From NCBI GenBank assembly GCA_019454045.1, contig SKCR01034767.1, forward strand, positions 88,122 through 152,121: a stretch of DNA of 64,000 nt. Reading direction: 5' to 3'. This DNA comes from Zanthoxylum bungeanum. Taxonomy: Eukaryota; Streptophyta; Magnoliopsida; Sapindales; Rutaceae. Below the pieces are notes generated by a model. It was not told the DNA's origin. It ran no database searches and saw only the letters and a list, made by a program, of their open reading frames with translations. The position numbers and the translations under genes were made by a program. Shown piece after piece: positions 35,199-47,029 of the stretch (position 1 is the stretch's first letter; every line of letters begins with the position of its first letter).

Positions 35199-37142
35199 TG
35201 GGACAATTATGACCCATAGCGTCACCGTTTGTAAAAGACATTGTGTTTTGTACAAAATTGACTATGTAATATTGAAATTGCCTTTTATCATTTCGTAATT
35301 CATTTACTATTACATATAAATGGTAAAAGTCCATATGATTAGTTCCGGATTGAGATGATATGAGACAGTATCAATCCATAAAGGTTTAATCATTAAATAT
35401 CCCTAGTCGTAGTATTATCGAGACTGGACATCGATAATGCGGAATAGACTAGTATTGCACTTGTGCGCGTTGTGAGAGCATAACGGCACAGTTCTCATAT
35501 GTTTAAGTATAGGATACTTATGCAAGTGCGATAGGAGGTTGTGTTTTACCGATGGTACGGAAAACAGCTTCGCTCTGGATAGACCCCGCGGAATCCCATT
35601 GGTAGTATGTATATGTGTCTACGGGAGTCCGCGTCAGGGTAGATGTATTTGGTCTTAACCTGAGACTTACATCGCTAATACTTGCGACAATCGGTAAACT
35701 TTGGTTTTGGTCGTCCAGGGCTTTAACACAGGTTCTGTGTACGCCTCTATTGGGTTTATCGAGAATCGTAGTGTATTGGATGTGATGTCAAGACGGAAGT
35801 GTCACTCCAGACATATGGAGATGATGATCACGCAGGGATTCATAACTCGTTCTCTATTGTGTTGCAACCATCGGGATAATGTGACAAGGTCATGATTATC
35901 CGATTCAAAGAGACTAGTTGTTTGATATCCGATATGTGCTTCGTACGGGGCAGACACTATTCCAGCCCCAGGCCTAGCACGTGACATCTGATACTGGATC
36001 GAAATACGAGATACTAGGTATTCTACGTCTGACATAGATTATATATTCCAGTAAGAATATTTCTGGAGAATTGGGTAGGCACGGTGCTTTGCTAGAAGCC
36101 AACCATGTCTTGTAAATCGGTAAGCACGTAGTACGAGGTACTCGCTTTATCGGATAGTCCGATAACCGGATTTACTGCCAACATATCCAGAGATCTCTTG
36201 GGTCGCTTCCCAAGGATTCACCGATGACAGTTGACTTAAATTGGAATTAATCTGGGATTAATTAAGAGAGAGAAAATTAATCTGGGATTAATATGGGCTT
36301 TGTTTAATCTGGGATTAAAAGTGTACAGTGGCGAAAGAACGCGATTAATTTGGAATTAATCGGTAAAATAAATTTAATAGTTAAATTTGATTTTTCTATT
36401 TAATTTATTCAAACGGGCTAAAATTAATATATCGGATATATTAAAATGGATTGGATTTCATTACGAGATTAAAGTCGGACTTTAATGCGAACGAACGAAT
36501 TAATTTAGAATTAGTTCGTGAACGACGTTCGTAATATATTTACGAGGCATCGTTATTTAATTAAATTGGATTTAATTATTTAGCGACGAAGGATCGTTTA
36601 ATCGGATTAAACGGAACCGAGCCGCGTCAAATGCCCGTAGAGATATTTGAATTTCGGATTCAAATATTTGGAGCCAAAAGTGTGGTAGGTGTTCCCACCA
36701 CACAACCACCTTGTTTTGCTTAATGAATACCACTTACCAATCTCTACCTTGTATTGGGTAAAAGGTGAAATGGTTTCACCTTTTGGTAAATAACAAAAGG
36801 CATTTCAATTTTTGGTAACACTTGACAAAACACCAAAACAAACACAAACCCTAGAGATACAAGGCTTGGCCGAATTCTCCCTCTCCTCCTCTCTTTGATT
36901 TGATTTTCAAATCATCAAAAGCTAGCACTTTGGAAGTGAACAAAGGTGATAGGGAAACTCCTCAATAGCTTGGAATCATCATAAAGCTTGGATTCATCCT
37001 AAAGCTTGGATCTTGGAGATCCAAGATCTCAAAATTTTTAAAGCTCCAACACTCATTGTAAGCATATTCCGCACCTTATAATGATCAACTCTTATATTAT
37101 GCATGCTTATTAGATCCTTATAATGTTCTAGGAACACTAACA
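35199..37142 (+). repeat. 5' LTR of copia A
   Basis: 1944 bp, from TGGGACAATTATGACC to AGGAACACTAACA. Differs from the 3' LTR by about three substitutions and a handful of short indels by eye. The start has lost two bases relative to TGTTAGACAATT. Confidence 0.92.
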
Positions 37143-37143
37143 A

Positions 37144-37156
37144 TGGTATCAGAGCC
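37144..37156 (+). other. primer binding site of copia A
   Basis: TGGTATCAGAGCC, one base after the LTR end, complementary to the 3' end of initiator tRNA-Met. Confidence 0.92.
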
Positions 37157-39381
37157 TAATTTGAGCATGATAATTTTAGGGTTCTTGAATCTTAAAATTT
37201 GGGGTTTTTGATTTTGGGCATGATTTTTTGAAATTGATGCTTTGAGTATGTTTACAACATGATAACTTAGAGTTATGCATGATTAGATTTCAAATAAATC
37301 AAAAGCAACAAAAATAAAAAATGTTATGTGGCCGAATGTACTTCCTCCATGCACTGCAGTTTTTGTTTTTTGTAACATGAAATAATGTGTTTGGATGCAT
37401 GTTTAAATGATGATAGTTGGTTTAATATGATTAGAATCAATGTCTATAATGTTCATGTTAAAATCAAAGTGCATGTTGAGCATGAAATGATGATCTTAGG
37501 CTTCAATATGTCTCAAGCATGCAATGATGTGTTTTGGCTTGATTTTATGTTAAGCATGAATTATTAGTTTAAGCATGATTAATTAAGTTAATTAATATTT
37601 TGGAAATATTGAGTTTAATTAATTAATTATGGCTAATACACTTTAATTAATAATTGTGATATTTGGAATATTATAATTATGTAAATATGCCTTTAAAATT
37701 GAATTGGGCTAAAAGTGTGTATTTGGGCCTAATGGGCTTGGTTTGACCAAGTTTGGTTTTGGACTTTTGGATTGGATCCAATTGGGCCCAAAACCAATTC
37801 CATGAAGTCCAAATACATCACTTGACCCTTTAAAGTATTTGATTGGGCCTAATGGGCCTAAATTGATTTGATGGCAATAGGGTGATTCCTATTGGGCCTT
37901 GGCATTTTGGGTTTGATCCATTATGGCCAAAGCCCATGCCTTAAGAATCAATTAAAAGCCCATTGGACTTTAATTAAATGACATTGGATGTTATTGGGCC
38001 TTTGAGACCCATCAAGATTGGATTTGGAATCCAAGTCTTTAAGGCAACTATGTAAGTGTAAATATTTAATTTGGAATTAAATAAGAATTAGTATTGAATA
38101 CAAATAAATTGGATTTAAGTTGTAGTTCGATATAATTCAAGAATACGTACTCAAAAGTATTTATTCTCAAACGAGTTGGACTCGCGCAAATCAAATCATT
38201 GTTTGAACATTGGATGGTCATTAATCAAAGATTAATTAATTGGATTAGATTGATTGTAATAAACATGTTTTGATTGAATACATAAATGTGATGTATGAAT
38301 AACGTATATCGGATGGATATTAGAAGGGCAAGGGCAATTTTGGAAATTGTAATAAGTTTAGAATTTATTAAATTGGACCTGCGTGTCCAGCCTTTAATCT
38401 CATTACTCCTTGTAATTCTCTTCTCACCTATTCCCCTCAATGTATATGAGGTTTCTTTATTGTATTTTGTAAAAGGGTAGGAGTTAGAATAGTTCTAGTC
38501 GGGGAGAGGAAAGTGAGTGATTTGTTCTAGGAACAATCTGTTTAAATATCCATCCGCATATCGTTATTAATTTACTTTTGCGCCTTATGATGTTTTAGAA
38601 GCATGCTTAAGGGTGTATGATGAGACCTAATCAAAGATAATAAATTGGATGCCAATTTACGCGAAAAACCCTCAAAATATATTAAGCGTTTTTCCTTCCG
38701 TTGAGTGATTCTTACTCAAGATCCAAAGTTGGCATTGGCTTGTTGGCCAAAGTCAAGGCCTTTGTCAATTGAGGATGTGTTTGAATCATGAAGGTTTTGT
38801 TACATATCGGTGTCTTGTCCAAGTTGTGATTTGTTGGCCAAAGTCAAGATCACTTCTTGTCCATCGACATTGATTACGAAACTTTCCATGTCAATGGGTC
38901 CCGCTTAACTGGAATCATTAAGCTTGTTGTGCCAAAGCCAAGGCTTAGTTGATTCAGAGGAAAAAGGTTAGGAAAATATGTTTGACATATTAACATATAT
39001 AAAGTATATGTGTTTCGGACTTGGATGTCCACCTACCGGATCTAGGAATTGGATGAGATCCAATTGATCTTCGAGATCTACCTAGTTAAGTTTCATACAG
39101 CTTGTTGGCCAAAGTCAAGGTTGTATGTTATTTAACGGGATCCTAGCCCACTAGGAAACTAGGTTTCCCGAGTACTCGACAGAGGGTTAGAGGCTCGCCG
39201 AAAAATAGTGGGAGGCTAGTATTGAATTTGCAATTTCATTCAGATACTTAGCTTTACGCGCTTTCAAATAATTTCGTCAATATTACTTTATTAGTTGGAC
39301 TAATATATTGTTATTTTTCTATGTAACAGTTAGACTGTACCCATTATCGTTGACTAGATAGTTAGACTATCGTAGATCAAG
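37157..39381 (+). other. long untranslated leader of copia A
   Basis: 2.2 kb without coding domains. A region rich in ATTGGGCCTAATGGGCC-like strings lies at 37700-38000. Four spaced short repeats sit at 38740-39120, just before gag. The homologous A2 leader (55730-58010) has the same length and layout, so the leader is a stable family trait. Confidence 0.8.
38740..39120 (+). repeat. four spaced TTGTTGGCCAAAGTCAAG repeats
   Basis: Copies at 38740-38758, 38831-38848, 38924-38944 (TTGTTGTGCCAAAGCCAAGG variant) and 39102-39120. Steps are 91, 93 and 178 bp. The core TTGGCCAA is a perfect palindrome. Decayed copies occur in the A2 leader at 56120, 56297, 56391 and 56483 (minus). Confidence 0.8.
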
Positions 39382-40250
39382 ATGACTGGCAAAGGAAATG
39401 TCCGTGATATTATCATGGGAGATAATGTCTTCAAGGGCACAAATTTTGCTGATTGGGAAATGAACCTTAGGATTGTCCTAGGTTCAGAGAGGCTGTTGTA
39501 TACTACACAAAGACCTCTTGGGCCAAAACCCGGACCGACTGAGACACTTGAGCTGGAGCTTTGGAAGACTCACAGCGATGATTGTGACACAACTCAGTCA
39601 ATTATGCTTGCTTCGATGACTCAGCACTTTCGCAGACAAAATAGGGACTTGGATCCTTATAATATGTTGGCAAGGTTGCAAGATCTGCATCGCTCTAACA
39701 AGAGGATGCAGAGGTACGAGTTAGTCAGGAAGCTCTTTCGCTCACGCATGACAGATGGCATGTCCGTTGAGTCCCACGTGGCTCAGATGGTCGCCGACAT
39801 CGATGAGCTGGCCAGCATGGGGATTGTCTTTGAGGCAGAGATTACTGTGGACATGGTCCTGCAATCCTCCCCGATACTTGGAGACAGTTCATCATAAATT
39901 ATAATTTGATGAACACCAGTGATACTCTTGGAGAGTTACTGTCAACTCTCAAGGAGGCTGAAAAGGAGTTTCAAAAGGGCAACAAGCGCGAGGCGCACTT
40001 TGCATCGACATCTCATGGACCTAAGGCTGGGCCCAAGGCAACTGGAGGTGTGCGAAAGAAGAAGCATATGCAAAAGGGCAAGGCCAAAAAGTCAAAGGCT
40101 TCTGGGAAGCCAAAGGACAAATCTCAAGATGTTTGCCTACAGTGCGGCAAGCGGGGTCACTGGAAGCGTGACTGCCGCGAGTACAAGGCGCTTCAGAAGG
40201 AGATAAAGGCGGGCAAGGCACCGGCCTCAGGTATGTTTGTTATTGAGATA
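39382..40250 (+). pseudogene. gag: gag of copia A, frameshifted
   Basis: Starts MTGKGNVRDIIM after GATCAAG. The copia gag core reads NFADWEMNLRIVLGSE, then LQDLHRSNKRMQRYELVRKLF and MSVESHVAQMV. One base is missing near 39861-39868, in a C-run, so the first frame runs on to a TAA at 39895-39897; the correct continuation is open from 39906. A basic region precedes a zinc knuckle CLQCGKRGHWKRDC at 40134-40175 (CX2CX4HX4C), which would bind RNA. Everything else in gag is readable. Confidence 0.9.
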
Positions 40251-43200
40251 AACATGGCTACTTCTAGCTTTAAAAATTGGATTTTTGATTCTGGTTGTGG
40301 TACTCATATATGTACTGATGCGCAGGATCTGCAGATTAGCAGGAGACTGGCTTCAGGAGAGATTGATCTGCGTGTTGGAAACGGGACACCTGTTGCTGTT
40401 TTGGCCGTGGGCACTTTTGTTTTAGAACTGCCTTCGGGACATGTACTTAAACTATCAGACTGTTATTATGTACCTAGTTTGACTAGGAATATTATCTCTG
40501 TATCTTGTTTGACCCAATGCGGGTACACTTTTGTATTCCGAAACACTGGGTGTTTTGTTTATAAAGATGATTTTGAGATATGTTCAGCTGATGCTAATAA
40601 TGGTCTTTATATTTTGAATATAAATCAATCTCAAACATATAATGTAACAAACAAAAGGCTCAAACTAAGTAACAAAGATGAGACTTACATGTGGCATTGT
40701 CGTCTGGGACACATTAACAAGACTCGCATATCCACACTTTCGAAGAGTGGGTACTTGGACGGATTTGATCCAAATTCATATGACGTCTGCGAATCTTGCT
40801 TATTAGGCAAAATGCCTAAATCACCTTTTAGCGGTAAAGGTGTACGCGCCACCGAACTGTTAGCCCTCGTTCATAGTGACGTTTGTGGGCCCATGTCTAG
40901 CCAGGCTAGAGGTGGATTTGAATACTTCGTAACCTTTACGGATGATGCATCGCGTTATGGTTATGTGTATCTTATGAGACACAAGTCGGAAACTTTTGAG
41001 AAATTCAAAGAGTTTCGACACGAAGTTGAAAAACAGACCGGCAAGAGTATAAAGACATTACGGTCAGACCGTGGTGGCGAGTACTTGAGCAATGAGTTTC
41101 TAGATTACTTGAAAGAATATGGTATTCTTTCACAGTGGACTCCTCCTGGAACACCGCAATTAAACGGTGTATCCGAACGGAGAAACCGAACTCTGTTGGA
41201 CATGGTAAGGTCTATGATGAGTCGCACTGAGCTACCTATTTCCTTCTGGGGATATGCATTAAACAGTGCAGTTCTTATTTTGAATAAGGTTCCGTCAAAG
41301 TCTGTACAACAGACACCATATGAGATATGGACAGGAAAGAAACCGGGTTTCTCATTCCTAAAGATTTGGGGATGCTGGGCATACGTCAAACGTTTGGAAG
41401 GTACCAAACTTGAACCCAAATCGGATAAATGCCTATTCGTATAATATCCTAGGGAAACCAAAGGATATTACTTCTATCACCCACGAGAGAACAAAGTATT
41501 TGTTGCTCTACATGCGGTTTTCCTTGAGAAGGAATTCCTAAATACAGTGGTAAGTGGGAGGAAAGTAGAACTCGATGAAAATCGGAGTGATACTGTTCCT
41601 GGCATAGAATCCTCAACGGAACAAGAACAGTCCATCCGGGATGAGACTGTACCACAATCTTCTATTACACAAGGACCGCGTAGGTCGGAGAGAGTCAGGA
41701 ACCAACCTGAGAGGTATGGGTTTCTGATCTCACCTCATGTAGATATTAATCTCATTGAGGAAGACGAACCGGCTACGTATGAGGAAGCGATACAAGATAT
41801 CGATTCCACTTTATGGCAAGAGGCCATGAAGTCCGAAATGGATTCCATGTACACCAACCAAGTTTGGACACTGGTTGATGCACCAGAAGGCGTAAAGCCT
41901 ATTGGATGCAAATGGATCTTCAAGAAGAAGACCGACATGGAAGGCAACGTACAAACGTACAAAGCTAGGCTTGTAGCGAAGGGGTATCGTCAACGACATG
42001 GTGTCGATTACGACGAAACTTTCTCACCCGTTGCCATGATTAAATCCATTCGGATAATGCTTGCTATTGCTGCATATTTCGATTACGAGATATGGCAGAT
42101 GGACGTTAAAACCGCTTTCCTTAACGGAAACCTTTTGGAGGATGTTTATATGCAACAGCCTGACGGTTTTATCGTGCCTAAACTTGCAAACAAGGTTTGT
42201 AAGTTAAATCGGTCCATTTATGGACTGAAGCAAGCATCGCGGTCATGGAACCAACGTTTTGATGAGATCATAAAAGAATATGATTTCATTCAAAACGAGG
42301 ATGATCCTTGTGTATATAAGAAGGTTAGTGGGAGCGCACTGACATTCATTGTCCTTTATGTTGACGATGTATTGCTTATGGGCAATGACATTCCCATGTT
42401 AACATCGGTGAAAGCTTGGCTTTCATTAAAATTCTCCATGAAAGATCTGGGAGAAGCAGCCTTTATTCTAGGAATAAGATCTACAGGGATAGATCTAGAA
42501 AGCTGCTTGGACTCTCTCAGAGTACGTACATTGACAAAGTGTTGAAAAGATTCAACATGGATCAGTCCAAGAGGGGACTGTTGCCAGTGTCACATGGCAT
42601 TTCTCTATCTAAGGACATGTGTCCTAAAACTCAAGATGAGAGAAATAGCATGAGTCGGATACCGTTCGCCTCGGCAGTCGGATCGATCATGTATGCCATG
42701 ATATGTACTCGACCTGATGTCTCGTATGCTTTGAGCATGTGTAGTCGCTATCAGGCCGATCCAGGTGATGGTCACTGGATGGCAGTTAAGAACATCCTTA
42801 AGTATCTTAGACGAACTAAGGATGCTTTCTTGATTTATGGAGATGGAGAACTTGAGGTAACTGGGTATACCGATGCAAGTTTCCAAACCGATAAAGACGA
42901 CTCTAAGTCGCAATCCGGGTACATATTTTGTTTGAACAACGGAGCAGTAAGCTGGAAATCTTCCAAGCAAGAGACTGTTGCCGATTCAACAACAGAAGCG
43001 GAGTATATTGCTGCATCTGAAGCAGCAAAAGAGGCAGTTTGGATCCGTAAATTCCTAATTGGATTAGGAGTAGTTCCGTTAGCAGCTGAGCCCGTTCCAT
43101 TATTGTGTGACAATAACGGGGCTATAGCGCAGGCTAAGGAACCACGGTCTCATCAACGATCCAAGCATGTTCTTCGACGTTTCCATCTGATTCGTGAGAT

Positions 43201-43342
43201 CATACATCGTGGCGATGTGAAGATCGAGAAGGTCGCATCAGATGACAACATTGCAGACCCGCTGACGAAAGCTATTTCACAGCAAAAGTTTGAGAAACAC
43301 ATACATAGTTCAGGTGTTAGATGCTTGAGTGACTGGCTATAG
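40251..43342 (+). pseudogene. pol: pol of copia A: protease, integrase, RT, RNase H
   Basis: Protease: FDSGCGTHI, catalytic D at 40287-40289. GAG-pre-integrase: MWHCRLGH near 40690 and CESCLLGK near 40790. Integrase: D at 40878, D at 41067 and E at 41175, a DD35E triad in SDVCGP, SDRGGEY and NGVSERRN. RT: DVKTAFLNG near 42103 and YVDD at 42357-42368. RNase H: TGYTDASF near 42853, TEAEYIA and CDNNGA. An in-frame TAA lies at 41442-41444 after integrase, and one base is lost in an A-run near 42475, between RT and RNase H. All catalytic residues survive, so the copy would need only these few lesions to be absent to look functional. Confidence 0.92.
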
Positions 43343-43345
43343 GCC

Positions 43346-43356
43346 AAGTGGGAGAT
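43346..43356 (+). other. polypurine tract of copia A
   Basis: AAGTGGGAGAT directly before the 3' LTR start TGTTAGA; standard copia position. Confidence 0.85.
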
Positions 43357-45307
43357 TGTTAGACAATTATGACCCATAGCGTCACCGTTTGTAAAAGACA
43401 TTGTGTTTTGTACAAAATTGACTATGTAATATTGAAATTGCCTTTTATCATTTCGTAATTCATTTACTATTACATATAAATGGTAAAAGTCCATATGATT
43501 AGTTCCGGATTGAGATGATATGAGACAGTATCAATCCATAAAGGTTTAATCATTAAATATCCCTAGTCGTAGTATTATCGAGACTGGACATCGATAATGC
43601 GGAATAGACTAGTATTGCACTTGTGCGCGTTGTGAGAGCATAACGGCACAGTTCTCATATGTTTAAGTATAGGATACTTATGCAAGTGCGATAGGAGGTT
43701 GTGTTTTACCGATGGTACGGAAAACAGCTTCGCTCTGGATAGACCCCGCGGAATCCCATTGGTAGTATGTATATGTGTCTACGGGAGTCCGCGTCAGGGT
43801 AGATGTATTTGGTCTTAACCTGAGACTTACATCGCTAATACTTGCGACAATCGGTAAACTTTGGTTTTGGTCGTCCAGGGCTTTAACAGGTTCTGTGTAC
43901 GCCTCTATTGGGTTTATCGAGAATCGTAGTGTATTGGATGTGATGTCAAGACGGAAGTGTCACTCCAGACATATGGAGATGATGATCACGCAGGGATTCA
44001 TAACTCGTTCTCTATTGTGTTGCAACCATCGGGATAATGTGACAAGGTCATGATTATCCGATTCAAAGAGACTAGTTGTTTGATATCCGATATGTGCTTC
44101 GTACGGGGCAGACACTATTCCAGCCCCAGGCCTAGCACGTGACATCTGATACTGGATCGAAATACGAGATACTAGGTATTCTACGTCTGACATAGATTAT
44201 ATATTCCAGTAAGAATATTTCTGGAGAATTGGGTAGGCACGGTGCTTTGCTAGAAGCCAACCATGTCTTGTAAATCGGTAAGCACGTAGTACGAGGTACT
44301 CGCTTTATCGGATAGTCCGATAACCGGATTTACTGCCAACATATCCAGAGATCTCTTGGGTCGCTTCCCAAGGATTCACCGATGACAGTTGACTTAAATT
44401 GGAATTAATCTGGGATTAATTAAGAGAGAGAAAATTAATCTGGGATTAATATGGGCTTTGTTTAATCTGGGATTAAAAGTGTACAGTGGCGAAAGAACGC
44501 GATTAATTTGGAATTAATCGGTAAAATAAATTTAATAGTTAAATTTGATTTTTCTATTTAATTTATTCAAACGGGCTAAAATTAATATATCGGATATATT
44601 AAAATGGATTGGATTTCATTACGAGATTAAAGTCGGACTTTAATGCGAACGAACGAATTAATTTAGAATTAGTTCGTGAACGACGTTCGTATATATTTAC
44701 GAGGCATCGTTATTTAATTAAATTGGATTTAATTATTTAGCGACGAAGGATCGTTTAATCGGATTAAACGGAACCGAGCCGCGTCAAATGCCCGTAGAGA
44801 TATTTGAATTTCGGATTCAAATATTTGGAGCCAAAAGTGTGGTAGGTGTTCCCACCACACAACCACCTTGTTTTGTCTTAATGAATACCACTTACCAATC
44901 TCTACCTTGTATTGGGTAAAAGGTGAAATGGTTTCACCTTTTGGTAAATAATAAAAGGCATTTCAATTTTTGGTAACACAAGTGACAAAGACACAAAACA
45001 CAAAAACACAAACCCTAGAGATACAAGGCTTGGCCGAATTCTCCCTCTCCTCCTCTCTTTGATTTGATTTTCAAATCATCAAAAGCTAGCACTTTGGAAG
45101 TGAACAAAGGTGATAGGGAAACTCCTCAATAGCTTGGAATCATCACAAAGCTTGGATTCATCCTAAAGCTTGGATCTTGGAGATCCAAGATCTCAAAATT
45201 TTTTAAAGCTCCAACACTCATTGTAAGCATATTCCGCACCTTATAATGATCAACTCTTATATTATGCATGCTTATTAGATCATTATAATGTTCTAGGAAC
45301 ACTAACA
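43357..45307 (+). repeat. 3' LTR of copia A
   Basis: 1951 bp, TGTTAGACAATT to GGAACACTAACA. The sequence beyond is T1, not G3. Confidence 0.92.
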
Positions 45308-45470
45308 CTGACTTTCCTGTTACGACCCCTAAGGTTCATCCTTGGAAGATGTTGCGATCTCTAGGAACACTACCGAACTGAACTGATATGGTGGTGAGGT
45401 GCTTCGACCCCAAGGTTCATCCCGCAAGATGTTGTGATCTCTAGGAATCACTACCGAACTGAGCTGATAA
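45308..45470. repeat. two diverged units of about 80 bp next to copia A
   Basis: Two units share AAGGTTCATCC, AAGATGTTG, GATCTCTAGGAA and CACTACCGAACTGA. They lie beside the 29-bp array and share its ACCGAAC string. Confidence 0.6.
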
Positions 45471-45731
45471 GAGGTGGTTCATTCCTGAACCGCTACTATA
45501 AGGTGGTTCATTCCTGAACTGCTACTATGATGTGGTCTATTCCCGAACCGCTACTGTGAGATGGTCCATTCCCGAACCGTTACTGTGAGGTGGTCCATTC
45601 CGGTACCGTTACTATGAGGTGGTCCATTCCTGAACCGTTACTATGATGTGGTCCATTCCTGAACCGTTACTGTGATGTGGTCCATTCCCGAACCGTTACT
45701 GTGAGGCGGTCTATTCTCGAACCGTTACTGT
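45471..45731. repeat. 29-bp minisatellite, nine units
   Basis: Nine units of exactly 29 bp with the consensus GAGGTGGTCCATTCC, then TGAACCGTTACTGT. Units differ from each other at 1-6 positions. It lies in the 3' non-coding region of T1. Confidence 0.92.
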
Positions 45732-45849
45732 ATGATAAAAAGGGGGGCTGGTCTCCCCCAGACTCGATTTATCTTTTTGCTCTTTACTACTTTCGTTAGT
45801 GTCAGAGTAGATCTCATAATGTGTCGTTGCATACCAACATACTATACTG

Positions 45850-46540
45850 CCTTTTACGAGATAATCCCGATGGTTACACATATTTTCATCCTCAAAAGAT
45901 GCCTAGTGTTGAAACCAGAGAATCTTCAAAGTACTTGATACAACTCAAATCTGACCTTCTGAATAGATGATTTGAACTAGACTCCAAGTGTGTGTGTGCC
46001 AAGGTACTTTCGCAACTTAATCGTTAAGTAAGCCAACTTGATGATTTTGTTTCAAAGAATGGGATCAGTGGGTCTAACCAACCTAGATGTCTTGATCATA
46101 CTCTGCAATTACTTCCTCGTACTCAATATGATATGGTTTTCTTCTTCTTTTCTTCCGTCTTTTTTTTTTCACACACCTGCTATTTAAAGAAGCATTTCTC
46201 CTCATGGTTGTCCTAATACTCGCCCATGGGTAACTTCACACTAATTGGTTATAGGTGGTTTATTTTTCCTCTTCAGAGACTTTTCTTTGTTTCCAACCAT
46301 ATCACATATTGTAACACAAGTAAATCAGGATGGACATCTAAACAAACGGTCATTCACTGACCCGCCATCTCTTGAACTAGTCACTCACCGACTACTCAGG
46401 CTTCTACTGCTAAGATCCTGTAATTAAATGCCCGCGAGTCTAACCGAGATCAACCACTCAGAACACCGGATGAGAGCACATCTCGCACTTATCGTTTCTA
46501 AGGTTTCACCATACAGTAAATAATTCCATCACCGGACATA
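45850..46540 (-). other. conserved non-coding block, copy 3 (T1 3' region)
   Basis: Matches 5590-6250 (plus, G1) on the minus strand; the core is 46261-46190 with ACCCATGGG and GAGTATTAGGAC. Its sense agrees with T1, as the other copies agree with their own elements. Whether it belongs to T1 or to an Athila scrap joined to it cannot be proven from the window. Confidence 0.65.
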
Positions 46541-46606
46541 TGCCTATCCATCAAGGACTTCTCTTTTTTTTTTCACTCCACTAGGATTCTTCCTTTCAAC
46601 TCTGAT

Positions 46607-46822
46607 AGTGCGGGCTTCGTCCCCTGGGATTCATTCCTGAAAACTGTTGATGATGTGGGCCTCAACTTTTGGATTTATTACCGAAACTGATACTGATGTG
46701 GGCCTCAAACCTGGGATTCATTCCCAAAACTGATACTGATGTGGGCCTCAACCCTGGGATTCATTCCCAAAACTGATACTGATGTGGGCCTCAACCCTGG
46801 GATTCATTCCTAAAACAGATGA
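46607..46822. repeat. 43-bp minisatellite, about five units
   Basis: Units of GATGTGGGCCTCAACCC, TGGGATTCATTCCC, AAAACTGATACT; the central units are almost identical, the outer ones diverged. It lies between integrase and the conserved block of T1. Confidence 0.88.
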
Positions 46823-47029
46823 TGCTATGTTGCTGCTTCTGGTTGGCTTACATTTGCCACTTTCTCATTCTCTTTTTGAAACCTGTGAATACGAAACTGA
46901 ACAAAACAAAAAAAAGAATGCAAGTACGTTACGTGTACGCATTCATGCATGGATGAATTTCCTTTTCCGTTAGGTTAGGTCTTCCACCAGTTCTATTGGT
47001 GATCGATCGGTCTTCTCTTCCTCAAGTGA

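Larger units (their letters stand above)
35199..45307 (+). mobile_element. full-length Ty1/copia element, copia A
   Basis: Two nearly identical LTRs (35199-37142 and 43357-45307), primer site, 2.2 kb leader, gag, and pol in the copia order protease-integrase-RT-RNase H, then a polypurine tract. It is the youngest insertion in the window by LTR identity. It is not intact: gag is frameshifted, pol has one stop and one frameshift. Flanks GCTAC and CTGAC do not match, so no target duplication is evident. Copia A2, the fragment at 7107-7573 and possibly 22900-23735 belong to related families. Confidence 0.92.

Noticed and set aside
35701..44193. Identical frames at 35701-36035 and 43775-44193
   Set aside because: They are the two LTR copies of copia A, not duplicated genes.
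45471..46822. Regular repeats considered as a CRISPR-like array
   Set aside because: Units are directly adjacent without unique spacers; eukaryotic minisatellite in a retroelement.
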